Below are positions 35,640-43,810 of a stretch of DNA of 64,000 bases, piece after piece. The translations under genes were made by a program, and so were the position numbers. The notes beneath the pieces were generated by a model, which saw nothing but the letters and a program-made list of their open reading frames with translations, had not been told where the DNA came from and did no database searches. The stretch comes from Phycisphaerales bacterium (GTDB lineage Bacteria; Planctomycetota; Phycisphaerae; Phycisphaerales; UBA1924). The DNA lies in contig JADJMV010000001.1 of assembly GCA_016709445.1 (NCBI GenBank), forward strand, positions 124,001 through 188,000, in the 5' to 3' direction. How positions within the stretch are numbered: the stretch's first letter is position 1; every line of letters begins with the position of its first letter.

Positions 35640-36455
35640 ATGTACGGGTATGGCTTTGCGACGGCGCTCGGCTTTGCATGTTCGGTCGCGTGCGCGGATA
35701 CCTACAACCTGCAGAGCGATTGGAGCGACACATCCAATCCGTCCGGGGTGTGGAGTCTCAACGAGGGATCCAACCCGCTCCCTCACGTCGACTCGTGGCA
35801 ACGCAACCTCGGGGGGTGGTCGAGCGCGCAGCCCGCGTGGGCGGAGTCCGAGGACGGGTCCAACCGCATCCCCATGTTCTTCATGTCGAATGGCACCGAG
35901 TCGTTCGGGCACGATTGGGCGGAGGGTCAGACCGTCGCGCATATTACCGACGGATTCAACGGCCAGGGCAACGGCCCGGCCACACTGGCCTTCACCGCAC
36001 CGGCCTCCGGGACACTCTCCGTGCATGGCGGGCTCTGGATGGGCAGGGACATCGGGCGCTCGATGACGTGGACGCTGCTGCTGAACGGCTCGGCGTTGAC
36101 CGCTGGCACGCTCGCGTCGGGCGACCCGTATTCGAGCGCCGATCCCTTCGACTTCGGTGCGGGCTCGGGCGGGCAGGGTGCGGTGGAGAATCTCCCCGTG
36201 CACCTGGGCGACCGTCTCGAACTCCGGTTCGACAAGACTTCGGACGCCGGCGACTTCGTCGTGATCGACATGACCGTGGACCTCGACCGTTGCCGCGGCG
36301 ATTTCAACGGTGACGGGAATGTCAACACGCTGGACGTGCTGGCCTTCCTGAACGCGTGGGCGGTCGGCGATTCCAGCGCGGATTTCAACGGCGACGGGAA
36401 TGTCAACACGCTCGATGTGCTGGCGTTCTTGAACGCCTGGGCGACGGGATGTTGA
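35640..36455 (+). CDS. Secreted protein with duplicated GC-type dockerin tail
   Basis: A 271-residue exported protein. A short signal peptide (MYGYGFATALGFACSVACA) is followed by a beta-sandwich-like body of about 200 residues with no recognised enzyme motif. Residues 218-271 form the anchor: two identical 21-residue calcium loops (each beginning DFNGDGNVNTLDVLAFLN), separated by a short linker, opened by Cys218 and closed by the final Gly-Cys. This is the planctomycete GC-type dockerin plan. The two repeats differ at synonymous positions in DNA, so the duplication is not very recent and the protein sequence has been kept. A GGAGGG ribosome site supports the ATG. Confidence 0.85.
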   Translation: MYGYGFATALGFACSVACADTYNLQSDWSDTSNPSGVWSLNEGSNPLPHVDSWQRNLGGWSSAQPAWAESEDGSNRIPMFFMSNGTESFGHDWAEGQTVAHITDGFNGQGNGPATLAFTAPASGTLSVHGGLWMGRDIGRSMTWTLLLNGSALTAGTLASGDPYSSADPFDFGAGSGGQGAVENLPVHLGDRLELRFDKTSDAGDFVVIDMTVDLDRCRGDFNGDGNVNTLDVLAFLNAWAVGDSSADFNGDGNVNTLDVLAFLNAWATGC

Positions 36456-36499
36456 TGGGGAGCGCCCCGACAGGCTGGCGTCCCTGACGCCCGCCCAGC

Positions 36500-37006
36500 T
36501 CAGCCCCCGCGCTGACCGGAGCCGCCGTCGGCGGGGTCGGGCGGAGGCGGCTCGCCACCGGGGTCCTTGCGGTACTCCTCCGGCTGCGGGATCGCATCGA
36601 GCTGGGCCCGCATGGCGCCGGCGCGCTCGAGCAGGCCGGCCTCGAGCGCTTCCTTCGATTCGGTCGCCTCGAGCTTGGGCGTGAGCACGTAGTGCCAGCG
36701 TTGGATGTTGTCGATGCGAAACGGGAGGGCCTCGGCGGCGAGGTCGAGCGGGGCGTTCTCGTAGAAGGGGGCGTCGGCATCCCCCGTGGTCTGGAGCGTT
36801 TCGTAGCCATCGAGCTGGAGGCGGACGTCGTAGACACCGTGGTAGAGAAACGAGGCCTGGGTCGGGGTGCGCCCGAGCTGCTGGTCGTTGAGCCAGACCA
36901 GGGCGCCCGGGGGCTCGCTGGTGATCTCGATGCGTCGCTCGACGCAGCCGGAGAGGGCCGCGAGGGCGAAGACGCTCAAGACAACCGGTGCGGGCTTCAT
37001 GGCCAT
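36500..37006 (-). CDS. PEGA-domain lipoprotein
   Basis: A 168-residue lipoprotein. The signal ends with the lipobox LSGC (Cys21). Residues 25-70 form a PEGA domain (ITSEPPGALVWLNDQQLGRTP, then LDGYETL), a small beta-barrel common in surface proteins. The C-terminus is Pro, Gly and Glu rich and likely unstructured. Two in-frame ATGs (37006 and 37000) begin the signal. It is last in a same-strand run after SnoaL-like, pirin and MarR genes, but the gap of about 95 bases before it makes co-transcription uncertain. Its role is unknown, at the outer-membrane or periplasmic face. Confidence 0.85.
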   Translation of the reverse strand: MAMKPAPVVLSVFALAALSGCVERRIEITSEPPGALVWLNDQQLGRTPTQASFLYHGVYDVRLQLDGYETLQTTGDADAPFYENAPLDLAAEALPFRIDNIQRWHYVLTPKLEATESKEALEAGLLERAGAMRAQLDAIPQPEEYRKDPGGEPPPPDPADGGSGQRGG

Positions 37007-37100
37007 GAGCCTAGCACAGGCGGTCCGCGGGGAAAACCGGAGGGCGGGCCCGGGCCACGGAGGCCCGGAACCCGCCCTGGGAGGGAGAGTTGGGCTGGGG

Positions 37101-37469
37101 TCACGCACCCGTGTCGTAGTAGAACCGCTCGCTCACGATGCGGCCGCGGTTCCAGCGCTGCACGCTGGCCTGCTCGTAGCGGACGGGCTGGCCGGCGGTA
37201 TTGATGAATTCGAACGCGTATTCGACGAAGCTGACACCGTCGTCGAGGGAGCCCTCGGTGGCGACGGCGAGGATCTCGGTGCTCTTCCACTCCTTGACCT
37301 GGGCGAGGAACTGCTTCTCGCGCTCGATGTTGGCGCTCTTGCCCTTGGTCGGCGGCTGGCGGTTCTCCTGCATCGTCAGGTCGTCGGCGTAGAAGCGGTC
37401 CATCGCTTCGAGGATCTTGCCGGTCTTGATGTGCTCGAGGAGGTTGTCGACTTCGTTGCGGAATGTCAT
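37101..37469 (-). CDS. SnoaL-like (NTF2 fold) protein
   Basis: A 122-residue NTF2/SnoaL-like protein: MDRFYADDLTMQEN near residue 24, a central helix, then strands ending VQRWNRGRIVSERFYYD. The pattern is that of the nuclear-transport-factor-2-like ketosteroid isomerase group, whose bacterial members are often small enzymes or binding proteins. An AGGAG ribosome site precedes the ATG at 37469. It follows the pirin gene at 49 bases on the same strand and likely shares its MarR-controlled promoter. In general plan it resembles the folded part of the lysine-tailed protein at 17777. Confidence 0.85.
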   Translation of the reverse strand: MTFRNEVDNLLEHIKTGKILEAMDRFYADDLTMQENRQPPTKGKSANIEREKQFLAQVKEWKSTEILAVATEGSLDDGVSFVEYAFEFINTAGQPVRYEQASVQRWNRGRIVSERFYYDTGA

Positions 37470-37518
37470 GGCGGGACTCCTGGGATTGGGGTGAGGGGGC
37501 GAGAGGCCGGATCGGGTG

Positions 37519-38220
37519 CTAGGCCAGATCGAAGAGAATCACCTCGCTGCGGGCGGCGGCGCCGCTGATCTCGATCCCGGCCTCGTTCTCGATCGCGAGG
37601 CCGTCGCCCTCCGTGAGCGTGTGGCCGTTCACCGTGACTCCGCCGCTGGCGACCTGGATCCACGCGCCGCGTCCCGCGGCCAGTTGGTGCCGCACGCGCT
37701 GGCCGGGCGTGAGGACCGAGGCATACATCGAGGCGTCCTGGCGGATCTCGAGGGAGCCCTCGCGCCCGTCGGGCGTGGCGACCGGGCGCAGCGCGCCGGC
37801 CCGCTCGCTCTCGGGGAAGTGCTTCTGGTCGTAGGTGGGCTGCAGGCCCTTCTCGCGCGGGGTGATCCAGATCTGGAGCAGGTGGACCGGCTCGCTCTTG
37901 GAGTGGTTGAACTCGGAGTGGAAGACGCCCTTCCCGGCCGACATGAACTGCACGTCGCCGGGCCGGATCACGCCGCCGCCGCCTGTCGAGTCCTTGTGCT
38001 CGAGCGCGCCGGAGATGACATAGGTCAGGATCTCCATGTCGCGGTGGGGGTGCGTGGGGAAGCCGCCGCCGGGGGAGACGTGGTCGTCGTTGATGACACG
38101 CAGTGTGCGGAAGTGGTGGTGGTCGGGGTCGAAATACTCGCCGAAGCTGAAGCTGTGGCGCCCGTCGAGCCAGCCGATCTGGGTGCGTCCCCTCTCGTCG
38201 GCCTTGCGGATGGTCAGCAT
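37519..38220 (-). CDS. Pirin-family protein, YhhW-like
   Basis: A 233-residue bicupin. The metal ligands of the YhhW-type quercetinase-like pirins are at the same positions: His57, His59, His101 and Glu103 (PTHPHRDMEILTYVI and GVFHSEFNH). It probably uses iron or another divalent metal for dioxygenase or redox-sensing activity; the physiological substrate of such proteins is not established. A GAGGAG ribosome site supports the ATG. A strong palindrome at 38315-38338 lies 95 bases upstream, matching one at the start of the MarR gene before it, so repression by that regulator with induction by an aromatic or oxidising signal is likely. Confidence 0.92.
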   Translation of the reverse strand: MLTIRKADERGRTQIGWLDGRHSFSFGEYFDPDHHHFRTLRVINDDHVSPGGGFPTHPHRDMEILTYVISGALEHKDSTGGGGVIRPGDVQFMSAGKGVFHSEFNHSKSEPVHLLQIWITPREKGLQPTYDQKHFPESERAGALRPVATPDGREGSLEIRQDASMYASVLTPGQRVRHQLAAGRGAWIQVASGGVTVNGHTLTEGDGLAIENEAGIEISGAAARSEVILFDLA

Positions 38221-38314
38221 GGTGTGCTCCTCGTCAGACTGGCCGGGGCTTGGTTCCCCGGTCTGGGCGGCCCCGATCGTTGTTGTGGGGCGGCCCTTGG
38301 TGCGGGCGGGATCG

Positions 38315-38338
38315 ATATACTTGTTGAAACAACTATAT
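38315..38338. promoter_or_regulatory. MarR-type operator upstream of the pirin gene
   Basis: ATATACTTGTT-GA-AACAACTATAT is an inverted repeat with 10 of 11 paired positions. It lies between the marR stop and the pirin start, in a locally AT-rich patch. The TATACTTGTT half-site recurs at the marR start. Confidence 0.7.
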
Positions 38339-38408
38339 GCTCGGTGCGCCTATTCCGCGGGGGCTTCAGATTCTGGGGTCGCCGGGGCGCTCTGGGGGGA
38401 TTCCCGCT

Positions 38409-38909
38409 CTAGTCGTCTGCCGCGTCCGTGGTTGCGCCGGACCGGGCCTTGCAGAGCAGGCGGCTGATCTGGGCCAATTCGCGGTTCGAGAGGTGGCCCA
38501 ACTGCTCGGCATGGAGGGCCTGGACGGGGTTGTCGAGGCTGGCGAGAAGTCGGCGGCCCGCGGCGGTGAGGGCGATGTGGACGGCGCGGGCGTCGTTGGG
38601 ACAGGTGAGGCGCTCGACCAAGCCGTCGGCCGCGAGCCGATCGACCAGACGGGTGAGGTCGGGCACGGGCGTGATCATGTCCGCCTTGATCTGGGTGGGC
38701 GTGCACGGGCGGAGATCGCGGGGGTTCGGGGAGTGGCCCCGGAGAATACGGAGCACGTTGTACCCAGCCGGGGAAAGGCTGTGCGGCCGGAGCAGTCGCT
38801 GCAGCTGGGCGCGGAAGAGGGCCGCCGTGCGCTCGATATTCAGCGCCGCCTCGACGGCGGGGTCGTCGAAGGGGCGTTGCTTATTGATCTCGTCGTGGAG
38901 CGGCGCCAT
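38409..38909 (-). CDS. MarR-family transcriptional regulator
   Basis: A 166-residue winged-helix regulator. LSPAGYNVLRILRGH, the recognition region TPTQIKADMITPVPDLTRLVDRLAADGLVER and the wing PNDARAVHIALTAAGRRLL follow MarR spacing. Two ATGs are possible, 38909 and 38939; the first was chosen because the operator-like sequence 38911-38932 would otherwise lie inside the coding region. It precedes the pirin gene on the same strand and probably controls it and itself. An 8-base minisatellite (38952-39023) begins 43 bases upstream. Confidence 0.88.
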   Translation of the reverse strand: MAPLHDEINKQRPFDDPAVEAALNIERTAALFRAQLQRLLRPHSLSPAGYNVLRILRGHSPNPRDLRPCTPTQIKADMITPVPDLTRLVDRLAADGLVERLTCPNDARAVHIALTAAGRRLLASLDNPVQALHAEQLGHLSNRELAQISRLLCKARSGATTDAADD

Positions 38910-38910
38910 G

Positions 38911-38932
38911 GGTGGTTGTTGGAACAAGTATA
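38911..38932. promoter_or_regulatory. Second MarR operator-like site, at the marR start
   Basis: GGTGGTTGTT-GG-AACAAGTATA keeps the TTGTT-NN-AACAA core. Its right arm is the exact inverse of the TATACTTGTT half-site in the pirin operator; the left arm is degenerate. Placed directly before the ATG at 38909, it suggests autorepression. Confidence 0.5.
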
Positions 38933-38951
38933 GACGCATGGGGAGAATGGG

Positions 38952-39023
38952 GGGACGGAGGGACAAAGGGACAGAGGGACAGAGGGACAGAGGGACAAAG
39001 GGACAAAGGGACAAAGGGATAGA
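38952..39023. repeat. 8-base minisatellite, about nine copies
   Basis: Nine consecutive units of the type GGGACA(G/A)A, with a few substitutions, lie between the marR gene and the divergent phosphoesterase gene. The same repeat occurs at 42930-42977. Confidence 0.85.
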
Positions 39024-39138
39024 GGGGTGGGGGGGGTGCTGGCGGGGAGAGGTGGAGGATTGATGGGATGGGTGATGGAGGCGTGAAGGTTGTGTGAAGC
39101 GGGCGAGGCGCTGGGATGGTGCCGGTATCGTTGCCGCC

Positions 39139-41766
39139 ATGGAGACACGCATGAGGCACGGGTCGGCGCGTCGGTGGGTTTGGCTGGCCCTGGTGGCGGG
39201 CGCGTGGGGGATCGCGGCGCCAGTGCTCGGGCAGCAAGAGCCGCCGCCGGAGCGGAAGGAGCGCCTCGAGCTGGCGAACCCGCCCGAGGATAAGGACGCG
39301 GGGATCCTGCACGGCGGGATCGGGCGCTCTGTGCGGGCGCTCCCGGGCCTGCAGTCCGATGGCCAGGTGGTGCTGCCCAACCAGTGGTCGCTCCGCCCCG
39401 CGGGGCGGCAGGTTGAGTTGGGCGATTTCCCGGTCAATGTCGCCCTGCATCCGACGCAGCCCTACGCCGCGGTGTTGCACGCCGGGCACGGCGTCCACGA
39501 GATCGAGATCGTCGACTTGGGCACGCGTCGGGTCGTGTCGAGTGTCACGCTGCCGCAGACGTTCTACGGGATCGCGTTCGACGCGGCCGGGGGGCGGCTC
39601 TACGCCAGCGGCGGCGAGGAGGACCTCGTCCACTCGTTCGCGTTCGGCGACGGGCTGCTCTCGGACCACGTGCAGATCCCCGTGGTCGATCCGAAGGCGC
39701 CCTTCGTCGTGGCGGGCGTGACGCCCTCGCCGGACGGCTCGTCGCTCTACGTGTGCGGCGCTTGGGGCCACGAGCTAGCGATCGTGCCGGTCTCGGGCGG
39801 GGGCGCGGTGCGGCTCGTCGAGATGCCCAAGAACAGCTACCCCTACCTGGCGATCGCCGAGGCGGGCGGGGGCGGGCGCGTGTTCGTCTCGCTCTGGGGC
39901 GGGTCGGGCGTGGCGGTGGTCGATCCGGCATCGGACGGGGTGCTCGGGACCTGGCCCACACCCTCGCACCCGACAGAGATGGTGCTCTCACCCGATGGCG
40001 GCACGCTCTTTGTGGCGTGCTCGAACAGCACCAGCGTCGTGGCCATCGACACGGCGACGGGGCGGATGCGTGAGGTGATCACCACCTCGCTCTACCCCGG
40101 TGCGCCGAACGGGAGCACGCCGAACAGCCTGTCGCTCTCGCCGGATGGCTCGCTGCTGGCCGTGGCGAACGCGGATAACAACAATTTGGCCGTGTTCAAC
40201 GTCGAGACGCCCGGCTCGGCGCGCTCGCTCGGGTTCGTGCCGACGGGCTGGTACCCCACCTCGGTGCGGTTCCGCCCGACGGGGGGCTTGGTCTATCTGA
40301 GCGGCAAGGGCCTGGGCTCGCGGGCCAACCGCGCCGGCCCCAACCCACTGGCCTCGGCGCCGGGCGGCATCCGCGAGTACATCGGCGGGCTGTTCCGCGG
40401 GACGCTCGGCATCCTTCCGGATCTCAAGGCCGGCACGGTCGCGGCCTACACCAGGAGCGCGTACGCCGCCAGCCCGCTGGCGCCCGACGCGGCGCCGAGC
40501 GTGAAGACGCGTGAGACCGACAACCCGATCCCCGCGTCGGTGGGGGGCAAGAGCCCGATCACCCACTGCATCTACATCATCAAGGAGAACCGGACGTTTG
40601 ACCAGATCCTCGGGGACATGCCCGAGGGCAACGGCGAGCCGGACCTGTGCATCTTCCCCGAACGCGTCACGCCGAACCACCACGCGATCGCGCGGGAATT
40701 CGTGCTGCTCGACAACTTCTATGTCGAGAGCGAGGTGAGCGCCGACGGGCACGAGTGGTCCATGGCGGCGTACGCGACCGACTTCGTGGAGAAGACCTGG
40801 CCGCTGACCTACCGGGGCTGGCGTCCGAAGCAGCGTGAACTGGCGTACCCCTCCGAGGGGGTCTTCGAGATCGCGGTTCCCGCGGGCGGCTATCTCTGGG
40901 ACCGCTGCCGCGAGGCGGGGGTGAGCTATCGGAGCTACGGCGAGTGGGTCTCGAACGGGGCCAGGCCGGGGGAACCGGGGCGCGCGCGGGTCGAGGCGCT
41001 CGAGGGGCACTTCGATCCCTTGTTCCGCAGCTTCGACGTGGGCTATCCGGACGCGAAGCGGGCGGACCGGTTCTTGGAGGAACTGGCGCGGTTCGAGGAC
41101 GAGGGCGAGATGCCGCGCCTCCAGATCGTGCGCCTGCCGAGCGACCACACGGCCGGCGCGCAGAAGGGCATGCCCACACCGACGGCGATGGTGGCCGACA
41201 ACGACCTGGCGCTCGGGAGGGTGATCGAGGGGATCAGCCGCTCGAAGTTCTGGGCGAGCACGGCGGTGTTCGTGGTGGAGGACGACGCGCAGAACGGGTC
41301 GGACCATGTCGATGCGCACCGCACGATCGCGTTCGTGGTGAGCCCCTACACCAAGCGGCACTTCGTCGATTCGTCGCTCTATTCCACCACGAGCATGCTG
41401 CGGACCATGGAGTTGATCCTGGGGCTGCAGCCGATGAGCCAATTTGACGCCGCAGCACTGCCGATGTACCACAGCTTCACGGCAACGCCCGACCTCACGC
41501 CCTTCACGCACCGTCCGGCGGGGGTGGATACGGAGGAGAAGAATCTGGCGAGCGCCTGGGGATCGGATCTCTCCGAGAGCTTCGATTTCGCCGAGGAGGA
41601 CGGGGCCGACGACCTGCTGCTCAACGAGGTCGTGTGGAGATCGGTGCGGGGCCCGCAGAGCGCGATGCCGCCGCCGGTGCGAGCGGCGTTTGTGCGAACC
41701 GCAGCACGTGACGATGAGGACGATCGGTCGGGGGAGGCTCCCGGCGCGGATGAGGACGACGATTGA
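39139..41766 (+). CDS. Secreted YncE-like propeller fused to an alkaline-phosphatase-family phosphoesterase
   Basis: An 875-residue exported protein. A signal peptide (about residues 1-33) begins at the ATG at 39139 or the in-frame ATG at 39151. Residues 60-400 are YncE/NHL-like propeller blades (repeated LSPDGGTLFVACSN and LSPDGSLLAVANAD). From about residue 470 comes a phosphoesterase domain: ITHCIYIIKENRTFDQILGD, then NFYVESEVSADGHEWSMAAY and VVEDDAQNGSDHVDAHRTIA, the blocks of the phospholipase C/acid-phosphatase-like family that bind metals. The acidic C-terminus is low-complexity. This architecture is known from other bacteria; the substrate is unknown. It stands alone on the plus strand. 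Confidence 0.88.
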   Translation: METRMRHGSARRWVWLALVAGAWGIAAPVLGQQEPPPERKERLELANPPEDKDAGILHGGIGRSVRALPGLQSDGQVVLPNQWSLRPAGRQVELGDFPVNVALHPTQPYAAVLHAGHGVHEIEIVDLGTRRVVSSVTLPQTFYGIAFDAAGGRLYASGGEEDLVHSFAFGDGLLSDHVQIPVVDPKAPFVVAGVTPSPDGSSLYVCGAWGHELAIVPVSGGGAVRLVEMPKNSYPYLAIAEAGGGGRVFVSLWGGSGVAVVDPASDGVLGTWPTPSHPTEMVLSPDGGTLFVACSNSTSVVAIDTATGRMREVITTSLYPGAPNGSTPNSLSLSPDGSLLAVANADNNNLAVFNVETPGSARSLGFVPTGWYPTSVRFRPTGGLVYLSGKGLGSRANRAGPNPLASAPGGIREYIGGLFRGTLGILPDLKAGTVAAYTRSAYAASPLAPDAAPSVKTRETDNPIPASVGGKSPITHCIYIIKENRTFDQILGDMPEGNGEPDLCIFPERVTPNHHAIAREFVLLDNFYVESEVSADGHEWSMAAYATDFVEKTWPLTYRGWRPKQRELAYPSEGVFEIAVPAGGYLWDRCREAGVSYRSYGEWVSNGARPGEPGRARVEALEGHFDPLFRSFDVGYPDAKRADRFLEELARFEDEGEMPRLQIVRLPSDHTAGAQKGMPTPTAMVADNDLALGRVIEGISRSKFWASTAVFVVEDDAQNGSDHVDAHRTIAFVVSPYTKRHFVDSSLYSTTSMLRTMELILGLQPMSQFDAAALPMYHSFTATPDLTPFTHRPAGVDTEEKNLASAWGSDLSESFDFAEEDGADDLLLNEVVWRSVRGPQSAMPPPVRAAFVRTAARDDEDDRSGEAPGADEDDD

Positions 41767-42083
41767 GGGGAGAATGGGGTGGGGCGTCGGCGAGGGTGTC
41801 GGCGCGTCCGGGCCGCGGGCGTCAGCACGCGGAGGGCAAGCCGGTACCCGGCGGCGGAACCCGCGGTTCGTTCCGCGTGCTGACGCACGCGGCTCTGGTG
41901 GGGTCAGGGCGTGTCGGCGGTGGCGCGACGGTCGGGCAGGTGGTCGAATTCGTCGCCGCGGAAGAGCGAGAGCCGAGATAGGCATGTCAGAGCCGCGGGC
42001 GTCAGCACGCGGAGGGCAAGCCGACACCCGGCGGCGGAACCCGCGGTTTGTTCCGCGTGCTGACGCACGCGGCTCTGGTGGGG
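41767..42083. other. Region between convergent genes holding one copy of a duplicated segment
   Basis: No gene is seen. Most of this region is the first copy and part of the second copy of a tandem duplication (see the repeat entries), including REP-like inverted repeats that may fold into a transcript-ending structure for either flanking gene. Confidence 0.7.
41812..41981. repeat. Tandem duplication, copy 1 (includes a copied lptB 3' end)
   Basis: Nearly identical to 41992-42159, offset by 180 bases, with about four substitutions and one two-base indel. It includes a second copy of the last 25 or so codons of lptB on the reverse strand, not joined to the gene. It also carries the 23-base inverted repeat described under copy 2. 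Confidence 0.9.
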
Positions 42084-42159
42084 TCAGGGGGTGTCGGCGG
42101 TGGCGCGACGGTCGGGCAGGTGGTCGAATTCGTCGCCGCGGAAGAGCGAGCCGAGATAG
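41992..42159. repeat. Tandem duplication, copy 2, with a REP-like inverted repeat
   Basis: This copy holds the real 3' end of lptB from base 42084 on. Arms at 41991-42013 and 42052-42074 are complementary at 22 of 23 positions (core GCGTCAGCACGCGGA) around a 38-base GC-rich loop. The structure resembles REP elements of bacterial intergenic DNA. Confidence 0.85.
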
Positions 42160-42854
42160 ACCTCGCGCACGAGCTTGTCGTTGATGAGTTCGCGGGGCGA
42201 GCCCTCGGCGAATTTCTTGCCCGCGTCGATGATGTAGGCGCGGTCGCAAACGCGGAGCGTCTGCTGGACGTTGTGGTCGGTGATCAGGAAGGCGATGCCG
42301 TGGTCGGCGAGGGAACGGATCTCCTTCTGGAGATCCTCGACGGCGATCGGGTCCACGCCGCTGAAGGGCTCGTCCATGAGGATCAGGCGCGGTTCGGTGA
42401 CGAGAGCGCGAGCGATCTCGAGCTTGCGGCGCTCGCCGCCGGAGCAGGTGCGGGCGGCCTGGCGGGACTTGTGGGTGAGGGCGAAGCGGTCGAGCAGCTC
42501 CGCGGCGCGGGCCTTGCGGGCGCGCCGGTCGAGCGGCAGGGTCTCGAGGATGGCGAGCAGGTTCTGCTCACAGCTGAGCTTCTGGAAGACGCTGGGCTCC
42601 TGCGAGAGATAGCCCATCCCCAGGCGGGCCCGCTTGTACATGGGCATGCCGGTCACATCCTGGGAGTCGAAGGAGACGCGCCCATCGTCGGCATCGATCA
42701 TGCCGATGGTCATGCGGAAGCTCGTGGTCTTGCCCGCGCCGTTGCGACCGAGCAGGCCGACGATCTCGGCGCGTTCGACGTAGAGCGAGACCCCGTCCAC
42801 GACGGTCCGCCCGGCGTAGCTCTTGCGCAGGTTGTGGGCCTCGAGGAGCGGCAT
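42084..42854 (-). CDS. lptB: Lipopolysaccharide export ATPase LptB
   Basis: A 256-residue ABC ATPase with the LptB blocks: Walker A GRNGAGKTT, a Q-loop followed by GMGYLSQEPSVFQKL, the signature CSGGERRKLEIARAL (with Cys-Ser instead of Leu-Ser), Walker B LILMDEPFSGVDP and the switch LITDHNVQQTL. It couples ATP use to the LptF/G permeases that carry lipopolysaccharide out of the inner membrane; two such permeases are encoded at 27590 and 31640. The last 15 residues after YLGSLFRG extend past the usual end. No clear ribosome site precedes the ATG at 42854, and an 8-base minisatellite begins 76 bases upstream. The 3' end lies in a duplicated segment. Confidence 0.92.
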   Translation of the reverse strand: MPLLEAHNLRKSYAGRTVVDGVSLYVERAEIVGLLGRNGAGKTTSFRMTIGMIDADDGRVSFDSQDVTGMPMYKRARLGMGYLSQEPSVFQKLSCEQNLLAILETLPLDRRARKARAAELLDRFALTHKSRQAARTCSGGERRKLEIARALVTEPRLILMDEPFSGVDPIAVEDLQKEIRSLADHGIAFLITDHNVQQTLRVCDRAYIIDAGKKFAEGSPRELINDKLVREVYLGSLFRGDEFDHLPDRRATADTP

Positions 42855-42929
42855 GGGGGGGAGTGTAGGGGAAGGGAGCCGGAGGGGCCAAAGGAGGGCG
42901 CCCGGGCGGAGGGGGAGGGAGGGAGCCAA

Positions 42930-42977
42930 GGGACAAAGGGACAGAGGGACAGAGGGACAGAGGGACAGAGGGACAGA
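42930..42977. repeat. 8-base minisatellite, six copies
   Basis: One GGGACAAA unit followed by five GGGACAGA units, between lptB and the DUF4870 gene. It uses the same unit and orientation, relative to the downstream minus-strand gene, as the array at 38952-39023. Confidence 0.85.
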
Positions 42978-43044
42978 GGGTGAGGGTTTTTGGAGTGGGG
43001 TGGTGGGCGAGGTCGGCCGCGGCCCTGGGTTGGGCTCATCCCTG

Positions 43045-43479
43045 TCAGTGCAGGAAGCGGATGGACATCGGGTAGCGGTAGTACTCACCCCGGTGCGCGG
43101 CCTTGGAGGCGGCGATCATGCCGACAATGCCGAGGACATAGGGCAGCGCGATCGCCGCGGGGACGGTCACGATGAGACCGACGCCGCAGAGCAGCAGCCC
43201 GACGATGCCGCCGAGGATCGGGAGCGCGAAGACGTAGAGCATGAGCGTGAGATGGAAGTTCAGGGTCTCTTTGCCGTGGTCGTCGATGAAGGGCGAGTCA
43301 TCGCGACGCGTCAGCCACAACACGAGCGGCGCGATGAACACCAGCCCGGCGGTGAAGGGGTAGGCGAGCAGCGACAGGTGCATCCACATCGCGATGTTGC
43401 GCTCGGCATCCGTCGCTTCGTGGTCGACGAGTCGGTTCTGGGCATTGGTCGAGAATTCGTTCATGGCAGAAGCGGGCAC
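43045..43479 (-). CDS. DUF4870 (Tic20-like) membrane protein
   Basis: A 144-residue membrane protein with three or four helices. DAERNIAMWMHLSLLAY, a WLTRRDDSPFIDDHGKETLNFHLTL block and a C-terminal GIVGMIAASKAAHRGEYYRYPMSIRFL end fit DUF4870, a widespread small membrane family of unknown job. The GTG at 43479 is preferred because GAGGAG lies ten bases before it, while the in-frame ATG at 43464 has no ribosome site. It is followed by lptB on the same strand after about 190 bases that include the minisatellite. Confidence 0.87.
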   Translation of the reverse strand: MPASAMNEFSTNAQNRLVDHEATDAERNIAMWMHLSLLAYPFTAGLVFIAPLVLWLTRRDDSPFIDDHGKETLNFHLTLMLYVFALPILGGIVGLLLCGVGLIVTVPAAIALPYVLGIVGMIAASKAAHRGEYYRYPMSIRFLH

Positions 43480-43810
43480 GGCGTGAGTCTCCTCGCGTGA
43501 TTGGGAATTCGCGCGGGAGAGCTTTCAGCCCGGGGATGTGGGGGAGGCTTCCAACCCACCCCGTTCCGGGGAGGATTCGCGCTCGGGTGGAACCGAAGGG
43601 TGCTCGGAGAAGAAAAGAACCGGGCGGAAGGCCTCGGAAGGCACCGTCCGCCCGGCGTGAGTGGGCAGCATGTTCGGGATCCGCAGGGGTGACGGCGGAA
43701 TGCTGCCGCGTTCGCGTCCCTGCGGCAGAGGAAAGATGCCACCGAACTCGGGTCGTGCCAGTTGTTTCGGGGATTCGGCCTCGGGAAGCCTGGGGGAAGG
43801 GGACTTTGGC
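43480..43810. other. Intergenic region containing a terminator
   Basis: Besides the terminator at 43609-43655 for the P-loop gene, and presumably the promoter of the DUF4870 gene at its left end, nothing was recognised. Open frames here have no start signal and no known product. Confidence 0.5.
43609..43655 (-). terminator. Rho-independent terminator of the P-loop/deoxyribosyltransferase-like gene
   Basis: On the minus strand a perfect nine-base stem (43655-43647 with 43628-43620) is followed by TTCTTTTCT, a clear T-rich tract for this genome. It lies about 155 bases after the stop at 43811. Confidence 0.7.

Noticed and set aside
39988..42249. A 753-codon minus-strand frame
   Set aside because: It is antisense to the YncE/phosphoesterase gene, with His/Arg/Pro-rich shadow composition and no start signal.
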